From positions 1 to 30,826 of the forward strand of contig CAZJGG010000037.1 in NCBI GenBank assembly GCA_964545475.1: a DNA stretch of 30,826 nucleotides. Reading direction: 5' to 3'. This document shows positions 1 through 7,595 of this stretch, one piece after another (within the stretch, counting starts at the first letter, position 1; each line of letters opens with the position of its first letter). This stretch comes from CAZJGG01 sp964545475 (GTDB lineage Bacteria; Bacillota; Clostridia; Lachnospirales; JAISER01). The notes beneath the pieces were generated by a model that ran no database searches, was not told the DNA's origin, and saw nothing but the letters and a program-made list of their open reading frames with translations. Position numbers and translations under genes: made by a program.

Positions 1-60
1 TTATTAAAAAAAGAGGGTATAAAACGTACAATTAGAAACGTTTTACCCTCTCTTTTTAAT
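1..60 (-). terminator. Intrinsic terminator downstream of sfsA
   Basis: A near-perfect inverted repeat of about 25 bp brackets a loop of about 10 bases. The arms contain GAGGGTAAAACGT and its complement, with one base difference and one extra base. On the minus strand the 3' arm runs into seven Ts, the form of a rho-independent terminator for sfsA, whose stop lies 20 bp away. The other side is also A/T-rich, so it may work in both directions. Confidence 0.8.
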
Positions 61-80
61 AAGTAATGAAGCGGCAATGC

Positions 81-764
81 TTACACTATTTCCGCCTTAA
101 CAATTTTATCTGCAATTATTTCGTTCTCCCAAACCAAGCATTCAATAGCAATAATATTTACGCCGCTTTGCTTTGCTTGTTTCAAAGCGTCCCCGAACTC
201 TTTATGAGTTTTGTTGTTGGGAATAAAATATTTAATGCCATTCATTTGGATAATAAACACTACATAGGCTTCGTAGCCGTTTTCCAATGAATGACAAAGC
301 TCCTCAACGTGCTTTACCCCACGCTGTGTTGGAGCATCTGGGAACATTGCAACGCCGTTTTCTTCAAGAGTTACGCCTTTTACCTCTACAAAAATTTTTT
401 TATTAGCAGCTTCAATGTAAAAATCGAAACGGGAACTTTTGTAAGTTACTTCCGGTTTAATTAAAGTCACGTCAGACAAAAAGTTCCCTGCTTGCACCCA
501 TTCATAAAATATTTTATTTGGCGCTTGGCTATCCATGTTTATTAACCGATTGCCTTTGTAAACAGAAATCAAGCTAAACTTGGTTTTACGGTGTTGGCTG
601 TTATTTTCCTCTACAAAAATTGTTGCTCCGGGTATTAATAACTCTTTGCACCGCCCAGTGTTTTTAACATGGGCAATCTCCGTTTTGCCGTCAACTTCAA
701 TATGAGCAATAAATCTGTTTGGGCGTGATAAAAACTTCGCTTTTTTTATATTAGAATATTTCAT
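81..764 (-). CDS. sfsA: SfsA family DNA/RNA-binding nuclease-like protein
   Basis: The 227-residue product has the length and motifs of SfsA (sugar fermentation stimulation protein; E. coli about 234 residues). Near the N-terminus are RPNRFIAHIEVDG and then HVKNTGRCKELLIPG, the family signature. The C-terminal half has a restriction-endonuclease-like core with the acidic pattern FDFYIE...IFVEVKGV, followed by FPDAPTQRGVKH. The family is described as nucleic-acid binding with nuclease activity; its sugar-metabolism role in E. coli is indirect. No signal peptide is visible, so it is cytoplasmic. The start ATG has only a weak GGAT ribosome site. It stands alone, with a terminator directly behind it and no operon partner. 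Confidence 0.9.
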   Translation of the reverse strand: MKYSNIKKAKFLSRPNRFIAHIEVDGKTEIAHVKNTGRCKELLIPGATIFVEENNSQHRKTKFSLISVYKGNRLINMDSQAPNKIFYEWVQAGNFLSDVTLIKPEVTYKSSRFDFYIEAANKKIFVEVKGVTLEENGVAMFPDAPTQRGVKHVEELCHSLENGYEAYVVFIIQMNGIKYFIPNNKTHKEFGDALKQAKQSGVNIIAIECLVWENEIIADKIVKAEIV

Positions 765-837
765 TAAATATCATCCAATGTCATTAGTTTAAGTCGAAAA
801 ATTGTGCTAGAAAACCTACCGAAAGCGAGGTCTTAGA

Positions 838-847
838 CAGACTCTTA
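838..847. repeat. Terminus-like motif CAGACTCTTA
   Basis: This matches the motif at 1037-1046 (CAGGCTCTTA) and 1610-1619 (CAGACTCTTA). On the other strand it reads TAA followed by GAGTCTG, close to the ends of the miniature element at 8521-8671 (TAA, GAACCTG). It could be a remnant of a related element end. Confidence 0.35.
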
Positions 848-873
848 TATTGATTATTTTCGGACTAGCTCTA

Positions 874-951
874 GTAGGGGACGGCGTCCTCGACGTCCCG
901 GAATCCCTTGAAGCATGACGTTTCCGGGCTGTCGATGACGCCAGCCTCTAC
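874..951. repeat. GC-rich imperfect palindromic repeat
   Basis: A left arm at 874-903 and the reverse complement of 922-951 agree at 24 of 30 positions, separated by 18 bases. The left arm also folds on itself (GGGACG...CGTCCC). The block is far more GC-rich than its surroundings and lies between sfsA and the rubrerythrin gene, with no ORF of its own. Its GTAGGGG...CCCG form resembles dispersed palindromic repeats seen in clostridial genomes, which I recall but cannot check here. Confidence 0.6.
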
Positions 952-1036
952 AAAATTATCGGATTAGATTGTTGGCATTAAGTAACCACTACTTACAGAT
1001 AAAATTCATTGCATATTGTTTTAGAAACTGTTTAGA

Positions 1037-1046
1037 CAGGCTCTTA
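1037..1046. repeat. Terminus-like motif overlapping the rubrerythrin stop codon
   Basis: On the minus strand the rubrerythrin stop TAA is followed at once by GAGCCTG, the same TNA-GARYCTG arrangement seen at the miniature-element ends. The extended match to the 838 copy is TTAGACAG, one variable base, then CTCTTA. Confidence 0.4.
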
Positions 1047-1586
1047 GTAATTTTTTACCCGCATTTCAAAATAAGCTTTTGGGTGGTTACAAACAGGGCA
1101 AATTTCCGGCGCTTTTTCGCCTTTATGTATGTGCCCGCAGTTTCCGCAAATCCATTCTACGCTTTCGCTTTTTGCAAAAACAGTTTCGTCCTCAATATTT
1201 TTTAAGAGCTGTAAATAACGTTCCTCGTGCTCTTTTTCAACTTCACCAACGGCTTCAAATAAATAAGCAATTTTGTCAAAGCCTTCTTCTTTTGCTTCTT
1301 TAGCCATTCTGTCATACATTTTAGTCCATTCAAAATTTTCTCCGTTTGCGGCATCTTTTAAATTATCTGTTGTAGAGGGCAAATCTCCGCCGTGAAGAAG
1401 CTTAAACCAAATTTTAGCATGTTCCTTTTCGTTGTTAGCAGATTCTTCAAAAAACTTTGCAACCTGTTCATAACCCTCTTTTTTTGCTTTGCCTGCATAA
1501 TAAGTGTATTTGTTTCTAGCCTGGGATTCGCCTGCAAATGCTTCTTTTAAATTTGCTTCTGTTTTTGTGCCTTTTTATTCTTTCAT
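1044..1586 (-). pseudogene. rbr: Rubrerythrin with in-frame TAA at codon 4
   Basis: Reading from the ATG at 1584-1586, which has an excellent AGGAGG site 6 nt upstream, the frame gives M-K-E-stop and then continues open for 176 codons as a complete rubrerythrin. The continuation has GESQARNKYTYY and ANNEKEHAK (di-iron ligands), a second half with EKEHEER, and a rubredoxin-like end CGNCG...CPVC. The stop is at 1575-1577. Clostridial rubrerythrins usually start MKELKGTKT, so one T-to-A change (TTA to TAA) accounts for it. Rubrerythrin is a cytoplasmic peroxide reductase in anaerobes. The next in-frame start-type codon is a TTG about codon 68, which would lose half the di-iron domain. All ligands are intact, so this is a very recent loss, an assembly error or read-through. 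The gene follows fliS by 38 bp. Confidence 0.85.
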
Positions 1587-1599
1587 TTGTTTCCTCCTC

Positions 1600-1617
1600 A
1601 GAGCCTATTCAGACTCT
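1600..1617. repeat. Head-to-head pair of terminus-like motifs
   Basis: AGAGCCT and AGACTCT face each other across four bases, flanked by TCA on one side and TTA on the other. Both match the element-end pattern TNA-GARYCTG in opposite orientations. They sit between fliS and the rubrerythrin ribosome site. This may be a collapsed element; the evidence is motif resemblance only. Confidence 0.3.
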
Positions 1618-1624
1618 TATATTT

Positions 1625-2086
1625 TCAAGCAAAAAAGCCCCTGTCGCCTTTTTCCTTTACATACTCCTCAAGAACACCATTTTTATAAGTAAGCCCTGCG
1701 TAAATCTCCTGTTCGCTTTCTGCGGAAGGTGCAGTTTTTAATGCTTTTTCCGCTTCCAGCCAGCCCATATACAAGTTGTTTAATATTTTCAAACAGTCGT
1801 CAAGTGGCTTTTTGTCTTTGCCAAAATATGAATTTATAATAAGTTTGTTTACGTAAATGTAAACGGAAATTAAGTTTTTAGAAAGCTCCTGGCTCATATC
1901 CAGAGCGGAAACAAGGCTGTCCACTGCTCCTTGAGCCTTTTTTAAACTTGCCTTAAAAATATCGGTATCGTCTGTTTCTATTGCTTCTTCAATGTAATTC
2001 ATAATAAGCTCGTAAGTAATAACAACAAGCCCCAAAGGGCTTGCTGTTGATATTTTCGCTACATAATCGCTTTTATTAAGTTTCAT
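1625..2086 (-). CDS. fliS: Flagellar export chaperone FliS
   Basis: The 153-residue, mostly helical protein fits FliS, the cytoplasmic chaperone that binds the flagellin C-terminus and delivers it to the export gate. Diagnostic parts are the N-terminal ISTASPLGLVVITYELIMNY, the middle segment on LDMSQELSKNLISVYIYVN, and the helix near LNNLYMGWLEAEKAL. It is a little longer than the usual 125-135 residues because of a C-terminal tail. A GAGGAGG site precedes the ATG by 7 nt. It is the last gene of the flagellin operon, directly behind a 35-codon ORF, which matches its role with flagellin encoded upstream. The sequence is divergent from textbook FliS, so the call rests on pattern plus context. 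Confidence 0.8.
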   Translation of the reverse strand: MKLNKSDYVAKISTASPLGLVVITYELIMNYIEEAIETDDTDIFKASLKKAQGAVDSLVSALDMSQELSKNLISVYIYVNKLIINSYFGKDKKPLDDCLKILNNLYMGWLEAEKALKTAPSAESEQEIYAGLTYKNGVLEEYVKEKGDRGFFA

Positions 2087-2088
2087 TT

Positions 2089-2196
2089 TTACGCCTCCTC
2101 GCCGTCGGGCGCACTCTCTTGTTTATCCGCCGTTTCTATAAAATCGGCAAAAATATGAGCAATAGTGGTTAAATCAATATCTTTTTCCATCATCAT
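2089..2196 (-). CDS. Small acidic ORF between FliK-like gene and fliS
   Basis: An ORF of up to 35 codons reads MMMEKDIDLTTIAHIFADFI and ends in an acidic tail DKQESAPDGEEA. It fills the gap between the FliK-like stop (2204) and fliS (2086): a GAGG site lies just upstream and its stop is 2 nt from the fliS ATG. Three ATG codons in a row could start it; the third has the best spacing (8 nt). The hydrophobic helix followed by an acidic tail could be a small partner or chaperone. Tight packing suggests it is translated and coupled to fliS. No family is recognised. Confidence 0.5.
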   Translation of the reverse strand: MMMEKDIDLTTIAHIFADFIETADKQESAPDGEEA

Positions 2197-2203
2197 TACC
2201 TCG

Positions 2204-5200
2204 CTACACTACCATTTCATATTTGCCGGGTTCGGCGGTTAAACCTTCCGGTACAGGCTGGCTTTGTTCAGCGCCTGTTGATGTTGTTGTTTCCGGGAAT
2301 TTTATGCTATCAACTCTAATACCTGCGTTTTCAAGCCCTTTTATTATAACATCTCTGTTGCTTTCAAGCCTATTAATACCCTCGGGGTTATCGGAATTTA
2401 CAAAAATTTCAGCAGCTCCGTTTTTAAACCCGGCTTCCATAGTAACTTTGCCTAAATTTTTAGTTTTAAGAGAAAATAAAACGTTTAGTTCCCCGTTGCT
2501 TGTATTCTCATTAATAATATAAACATTAAGCCCTGCAATTTTGCCTTTAAAATCCGCCGGAAGTTTAACACCGGCAGATTTGTTAATAACCTGCTGTAAT
2601 TTAATTGCATTTTGAACAGCGCTTAAATTTTTAATTATATCACCGTCTGTTTCATTATCTTTAATGCTTTCCAGCCTATTGTAAATTTGCTCTAACTCAT
2701 AATCAGAACTAGTTCCGCTTATATTATCTATATTTAATTCAGATTCTTCAAAGCTGATTTCTGTTTCATCTAAAGAATCTGCAATAAAATATGGATTTTT
2801 CATTAATTTATTAAAAGCATTAATATTAGCGGCGGTTGCCGGAATATTATTTTGGGCAAGAGCATTTATTGTGTTTGATTTATTTTCGTAAAGAGACGTA
2901 ATTTCTTCCGCTTTTTTATTAACAACCTTTTGGTGAGTTAAGTCCATATCCTCGGCAATTTCTGAAAGCTTTTCATCAGCACTCTCAATAGACTGCATTT
3001 TATAATCCGGGTTTTTGCCCAAATATTCTGCTAAAGCTTTAGGATGAGCATTGTTTGCAAAATTTTTGAAAGAAAGTATTTTATAAATGTTGTTATCTCC
3101 GGCTTCAAGCCTTTGTAAAAGCCCGAAATCATCGTTAATGTTAATATCCATTACGCTTTCGCCGTCAATTTTGGGCTTAGACATATATTTAGAGGCTTCA
3201 AGCATGTTGCCGAGAGTAAGCTCTACATCATTTTTTATTAAAACCCCTAAAGGCGCACCATTGTTTTTTGAAGCGGCGTTTAGCATTCTGTAAATTGCAA
3301 TCATAGCATCTCGTTCTTGGCTGTTTAAAAAGCCGGAAGAGTCGAATTCTAAAACATGTTTTGCAATGGTGTCTTTTAAGTTTTCGCCGTACGTATCATT
3401 AAATTCATCTATTTTTGTAATAAGCTCGTCAATATGCATATCAGCAGGATTGTTTCCTTTTTTAATAATATCTGCCGCAATAACAGGGTGAAGCCTATTA
3501 AGGACGTAATCAATTTTTGCATCAATGACTTTAACCTGCTCAATTGACTCCTTAGTAACGTCAATACTATTTTTGGAAAGTATAGCGGCGGCTTTTATGT
3601 TAGCCTTTGTCACTTCAATTTCAAGGTTTTCAAGCAGCCCTGCAAAGCTGTCTTTAAGCATGTTAAAGCTGTCACCATATTTAACCCTTGGAACTGTGGC
3701 AAACTGCTCGTAACCCTCGTGGGCTTTTGCGTAAGCCACATCTTTTTGTATTTCAAAAAGGCTGAACTTGTTTTCGCCCTTAATAATGTTGGCAAAAACG
3801 TTGTTTGTCAGTGGGTTTATTCTAGATAAGGCATTAAACGTCCTGCCCATTTCGTTCATAACTTGCGGCGTTTCTTCTGCCCCGGCAAGTTTTAAGCTTT
3901 GGGCATATTCATCCTGCCTTAACTGCTCTAAAGCGGTTTCCAAAGGCATAGTGTTAATATCTATCCCTTTTCCTGCAAGCCTGTGGGCCGCTTGATATGT
4001 TAGCTTTAACTGAATTTCTCTAAGCTGTAACTTACTTAAAACAGAAATTTCCTTTAGCTCACCGTTAAGTTCTGGGGGTTTTTCATCTTTAGCTATCTTT
4101 GTATTTTTTAAATTATAAAGAGTCAGAGCAATGTTATTTTTTATTAAATAATCAATTCTAACAGGCTCTTGCTCTATAGCAGGGAGAGCTTCAATAACCT
4201 CTTTATACCCGGCTTCAAGCTCCGCCCCGGAGGAATAATAAAGGTCGTAAATAGGGGTTTGCCCAAGGCTTGCTCCATCTTGCAAGTAATTAGCGACTTT
4301 TTCAAGGAAAGCCCCATCTTTTGCAATATCCGAAAAGCTCCTTAAAAACAATGCCTTTGAAATATTATCTTTTGTTATGTCAATATCATATTTAAGCAAA
4401 AACTTTGCGGCTTCCATATTTTTTTGGCTATTTTCAATGCCCTCTGCTTCAAAAAGCCGTTGAAGCTGAGGTTCAAGTTCTTGAAGAGTTTTTTCGTCTA
4501 TTTTTTTGCCAACAAGGCTGTCTGCTTCTGAAAATTTCGCCATATACATGCTGTCTGCTGTAATGCCTTTTTGCTGTTTTAATAAAAGGGCGGCGGATTT
4601 TTCATTAAGACTGCCGATTTGATCCAGCTTTTTCTTTATATCCTTAATTTCTTTTTGGTTAACGCTAAGGCGAATATCTCTCATTACCCCTGTGAGGGAC
4701 TGAAAATCTATTTTATCTAAAGAAAGCCCTGCGGAAATAAGTTCTTTTACAGCAGCTGTGCTTACTTCTCCGGGGTTGTACATAAGCTTATCCCTTATAG
4801 AAGAAAGCGCTCTTTTAATTTCAAGGTCTTTTTCAATGCTTTCTTTAAGGCTTTCGTCTTTAATAAACCCTTGCTGTTCAAACATCGCTTTAACGCCTTT
4901 GATGTTGGTTTGGGTGCAGGCCATGTAAGCCTGTTCGTTTGAGTCTTGTCGTACTTGCTTTAACAACAGCTCTTTTTTATCGTTTTTAATAACCTCGAAA
5001 AAAAGCCTGTCCCCCTCTTCCCCTACAATTTTAGAAGAATCTATTTTAAAAGAAAAATCATCGTCGGTTTTAAGGGTTGCGTATTTTTCATCTTTTTTAA
5101 CCACAACAGCGCTTATTGAAGAACCAATAAGCGCATTTTTATTATTGTTATTGTTTTTATAGTCTCGAATCATGTAGCCAGAATTAATGCTTTTTGCCGA

Positions 5201-5212
5201 ATTTGAAAGCAT
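2204..5212 (-). CDS. Large FliK-like flagellar protein (DUF6240-like)
   Basis: This is a long (1002 residues), mainly helical cytosolic-type protein without a signal peptide. The N-terminal 90 residues form a small beta-rich segment (ISAVVVKKDEKYATLKTDDD), and most of the rest is a series of charged helical repeats. The last 100 residues resemble the FliK hook-length-control C-terminal domain: NVLFSLKTKNLGKVTMEAGF, then NGAAEIFVNSD and LENAGIRVDSIKF. The middle looks like the uncharacterised DUF6240 family of Lachnospiraceae flagellar loci; that name is from memory. I place the start at the ATG 5210-5212, which has GAGG at 7 nt, rather than the GTG at 5218 that lies almost on the ribosome site. 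It sits 21 nt after flagellin in the same operon, so a flagellar role is likely. Confidence 0.7.
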   Translation of the reverse strand: MLSNSAKSINSGYMIRDYKNNNNNKNALIGSSISAVVVKKDEKYATLKTDDDFSFKIDSSKIVGEEGDRLFFEVIKNDKKELLLKQVRQDSNEQAYMACTQTNIKGVKAMFEQQGFIKDESLKESIEKDLEIKRALSSIRDKLMYNPGEVSTAAVKELISAGLSLDKIDFQSLTGVMRDIRLSVNQKEIKDIKKKLDQIGSLNEKSAALLLKQQKGITADSMYMAKFSEADSLVGKKIDEKTLQELEPQLQRLFEAEGIENSQKNMEAAKFLLKYDIDITKDNISKALFLRSFSDIAKDGAFLEKVANYLQDGASLGQTPIYDLYYSSGAELEAGYKEVIEALPAIEQEPVRIDYLIKNNIALTLYNLKNTKIAKDEKPPELNGELKEISVLSKLQLREIQLKLTYQAAHRLAGKGIDINTMPLETALEQLRQDEYAQSLKLAGAEETPQVMNEMGRTFNALSRINPLTNNVFANIIKGENKFSLFEIQKDVAYAKAHEGYEQFATVPRVKYGDSFNMLKDSFAGLLENLEIEVTKANIKAAAILSKNSIDVTKESIEQVKVIDAKIDYVLNRLHPVIAADIIKKGNNPADMHIDELITKIDEFNDTYGENLKDTIAKHVLEFDSSGFLNSQERDAMIAIYRMLNAASKNNGAPLGVLIKNDVELTLGNMLEASKYMSKPKIDGESVMDININDDFGLLQRLEAGDNNIYKILSFKNFANNAHPKALAEYLGKNPDYKMQSIESADEKLSEIAEDMDLTHQKVVNKKAEEITSLYENKSNTINALAQNNIPATAANINAFNKLMKNPYFIADSLDETEISFEESELNIDNISGTSSDYELEQIYNRLESIKDNETDGDIIKNLSAVQNAIKLQQVINKSAGVKLPADFKGKIAGLNVYIINENTSNGELNVLFSLKTKNLGKVTMEAGFKNGAAEIFVNSDNPEGINRLESNRDVIIKGLENAGIRVDSIKFPETTTSTGAEQSQPVPEGLTAEPGKYEMVV

Positions 5213-5233
5213 ATACACACCTCTTTAAAAGAG

Positions 5234-7384
5234 TTATTGAATTAACTGCAAAACTGATTGTGGGCGTTGATTTGCTTGAGCAATCATAGCCATGGCGGCT
5301 TGCTGAACAATACCTTCCTTGGAATATTCAGTCATTGTCAAAGCCATATCCGTGTCTTCAACACGAGATAAAGATTGGCTTGCGTCTGTATGAGCGCCAT
5401 CAAGGCTTGTAACTGTATATTCAAGCCTGTTGCTGTAAGCCCCAAGCTTTGAGCGTATTTTGGACAATGTACCGATTGCCCTGTCGGCAAGTTCTATCGC
5501 TCTTGTTGCACCTTGAACCGTGGTAACATCTACATCATCAATTTCGAGAGTAGCCGCTGTAACTTTCGGAATAGTCATATACATTCCCATATCCTTGTTT
5601 GCACCGATTTGAATGTATAACGGACCTTCTTTTGTATTAATACCTTTTACAACAGGGGCATCAGCCCTGGTTACAGGGGGGTGGTTTACTAAGTCAAAGC
5701 AAATTTCCACATTGTTTCTGTCAAAAATAGTTATTCTGTTTCCTTCTGCACGCCAGCTTACTGTGTTAGGGTTCAAGCCGTTAGGTCCTGTTGGGAAAGC
5801 TCCAAAACCCATGCCAATAAGAAGAGCTACGCCGGAACCTGTTACATTAAGAGTAGCGCTGCTACCAGTACTAACTGTCTCAACTCTTATTAGAACATCC
5901 CCTGCACCAAAAGTTAATGCAACATCAAGAGTGAGGTTTGATGTCAATTCGTTTTCAAGCTTATTTTTTATAATAGTAGGGGTATCTCCTGTTGCAAGGG
6001 TTATTGTCAAACCGTTAATAGTTAACGTTTGACCGTCATAAGCCGGTGTTATAGGATACGGAAGTGTACTTACTAAGTTTATACCGGCTTCGGTACCCAC
6101 TGAGCCGTTGGTAACTATTGTGTTACTGCTTGTAACCTGACTTGGTATTGAAATAACCGCATCCGTTCCTGTGGCTGTAAAAGGAACTTCAAAAAGAAGC
6201 CCAAAACCCATAGCTTCCACAAGGTCTTTGTTTGTTCCGGTTATAGTTATCTGTGCTGTTTCCCCCGTAGAGTTTGTGCTTATCCCTGTTAACACATTTG
6301 TTATTGGGTCAAATACAAGGTTAAGATCTGGGTCTGCGCCAAGGGCAGCTATAAGCTTGGCTTTTATAGAATTTACATCGTCTCCGGCAACAAATGTTAT
6401 TGTTGTGCCGTTAATTTCAATATCCCCTGCATGTTCTGCCAGTAAAGTAAAAGGTAAAGTGTTTACTAAATTCTTTATTGCAGGGTTTCCATTTGTGCCC
6501 TGCACAACAATAGGATTAAACGCCATTACGCCAAAACCTAAAGCTTCCAAAAGCTTAGGGTCTCCCCCAACAACAAGCTTATTTTGAGATCCGGGTTTAT
6601 CAAGCTCTATTGAAGTTAAAAATCCGCCTGGGTTAAGATCCGGCGTAATTAATATAGGGGCGGCTGGTTCTTCGTTTAGTACCGCTTTAAGTCTTTCTCT
6701 TATTGAATCGAGAGTGTCCCCTTGAACAACAGTAATTTTTCGTCCGTAAACAGTAAATGATTTCCCGTTTAGCGGTGAGTCCGCTGCAATAGGAAAATCA
6801 ACAGCCGCATTAGGCGGCGTACCAACTGTCATTGATGGGTTTGTTGCTGTTTCCACAACGCTAAAGGCAATATCGCCGTAAGGAACAGAATCACTCATAC
6901 GTAATATTTCAACGTTAGGAGCATTGGCAGTTCTGCTGGGAACACCTGTATAAATTATTCTGTTACATTCGCCGTTTAACATTTTAATTCTGTTATATTC
7001 AGTTTTAGCAGAAACATCGTTAATTTCCATAACGAGCTGGTTAATTTCATCTTGAACCTTTTGTCTGTCAATCTCTTCGTTTGTGTCATTTGCGGCATAA
7101 ACGGAAAGTTCTCTAATTCTTTGCAGCATATCGTGTACGGTTGAAAGCGCACCTTCTGCAGTTTGAATAAAGGAAACAGCGTTGGAAGAGTTTTCACTTG
7201 CTCTTTCAAGACCACGTACTTGAAACCTTATTTTATTTGCTATTGCAAGACCGGATGGGTCATCCTTAGAAGAATTTATTCTAATACCGGAAGAAAGTTT
7301 AAGAGATTGGTCAGAAAGTTTAATTCCGGAACGTTTTGCGTTGTTATGTGCGTATAAGGCGGGAATGTTAGCGCCTATTCTCAT
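5234..7384 (-). CDS. fliC: Flagellin with three internal repeats in the variable domain
   Basis: The conserved N-terminal D0/D1 (residues 1-140: MRIGANIPALYAHNN, SSGIRINSSKDDPSGLAIAN, LQRIRELSVYAANDTN) and C-terminal D1/D0 (about 630-716, ending NQRPQSVLQLIQ) define a filament flagellin exported by the flagellar type III system. The LQRIRELSVYAAN segment resembles the region of other flagellins recognised by TLR5. The protein is long (716 residues; many are 270-500) because of a central insert at about 205-530. The insert holds three diverged copies of a roughly 80-residue unit, each with an NG/YG-(x)-IT-(x)-GD start and ending in (L/E)A-GFG or GMGFG. It is first in the operon, with a sigma-28 promoter 76 bp upstream and an AAGGGG ribosome site. 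Confidence 0.95.
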   Translation of the reverse strand: MRIGANIPALYAHNNAKRSGIKLSDQSLKLSSGIRINSSKDDPSGLAIANKIRFQVRGLERASENSSNAVSFIQTAEGALSTVHDMLQRIRELSVYAANDTNEEIDRQKVQDEINQLVMEINDVSAKTEYNRIKMLNGECNRIIYTGVPSRTANAPNVEILRMSDSVPYGDIAFSVVETATNPSMTVGTPPNAAVDFPIAADSPLNGKSFTVYGRKITVVQGDTLDSIRERLKAVLNEEPAAPILITPDLNPGGFLTSIELDKPGSQNKLVVGGDPKLLEALGFGVMAFNPIVVQGTNGNPAIKNLVNTLPFTLLAEHAGDIEINGTTITFVAGDDVNSIKAKLIAALGADPDLNLVFDPITNVLTGISTNSTGETAQITITGTNKDLVEAMGFGLLFEVPFTATGTDAVISIPSQVTSSNTIVTNGSVGTEAGINLVSTLPYPITPAYDGQTLTINGLTITLATGDTPTIIKNKLENELTSNLTLDVALTFGAGDVLIRVETVSTGSSATLNVTGSGVALLIGMGFGAFPTGPNGLNPNTVSWRAEGNRITIFDRNNVEICFDLVNHPPVTRADAPVVKGINTKEGPLYIQIGANKDMGMYMTIPKVTAATLEIDDVDVTTVQGATRAIELADRAIGTLSKIRSKLGAYSNRLEYTVTSLDGAHTDASQSLSRVEDTDMALTMTEYSKEGIVQQAAMAMIAQANQRPQSVLQLIQ
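5798..6772 (-). repeat. Three diverged repeats in the flagellin variable region
   Basis: At protein level, residues about 205-288, 320-397 and 450-529 align with each other. Each has a short beta-strand, a GD(T/D) turn, an amphipathic helix with spaced isoleucine/lysine/leucine, then an FG-type ending (ALGFG, AMGFG, GMGFG). DNA-level identity is low, so the duplication is old. Confidence 0.65.
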
Positions 7385-7459
7385 TAATAAACACCCCTTG
7401 TAAATTATTTAGAAATCATTTCGATTCTATTATTATGTGAAAAAAACAATATATTATAT

Positions 7460-7487
7460 TTATCGGAAAAAATTACATAAAACATTA
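7460..7487 (-). promoter_or_regulatory. Sigma-28 (FliA/SigD) promoter for flagellin
   Basis: On the minus strand TAATGTTT, 12 bases, then TCCGATAA closely matches the sigma-28 consensus (TAAAGTTT, 11-12 bases, GCCGATAA). The -10 element ends 76 bp before the flagellin ATG, the correct orientation for driving the flagellar operon. Confidence 0.8.
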
Positions 7488-7521
7488 GATAAATATAGGA
7501 TGCTACAAGTAAAAAATATTC

Positions 7522-7550
7522 TTGTAATTATTTACCTTTGGGGTTATAAT
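7522..7550 (+). promoter_or_regulatory. Sigma-A promoter for the DUF4380 gene
   Basis: TTGTAA and a perfect TATAAT are separated by 17 bases, and the -10 ends 45 bp before the ATG at 7596, which has a GGAGGG site. It is divergent from the flagellin promoter. Confidence 0.75.
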
Positions 7551-7595
7551 AATCATTATTTCATTTTAGAATTTTTAGCTATCCGGAGGGTTTAA

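Noticed and set aside
1044..1382. Separate 112-residue rubredoxin-like gene starting at a TTG
   Set aside because: The start would lie inside the ferritin-like domain of a continuous rubrerythrin frame; the real start with AGGAGG is at 1586.
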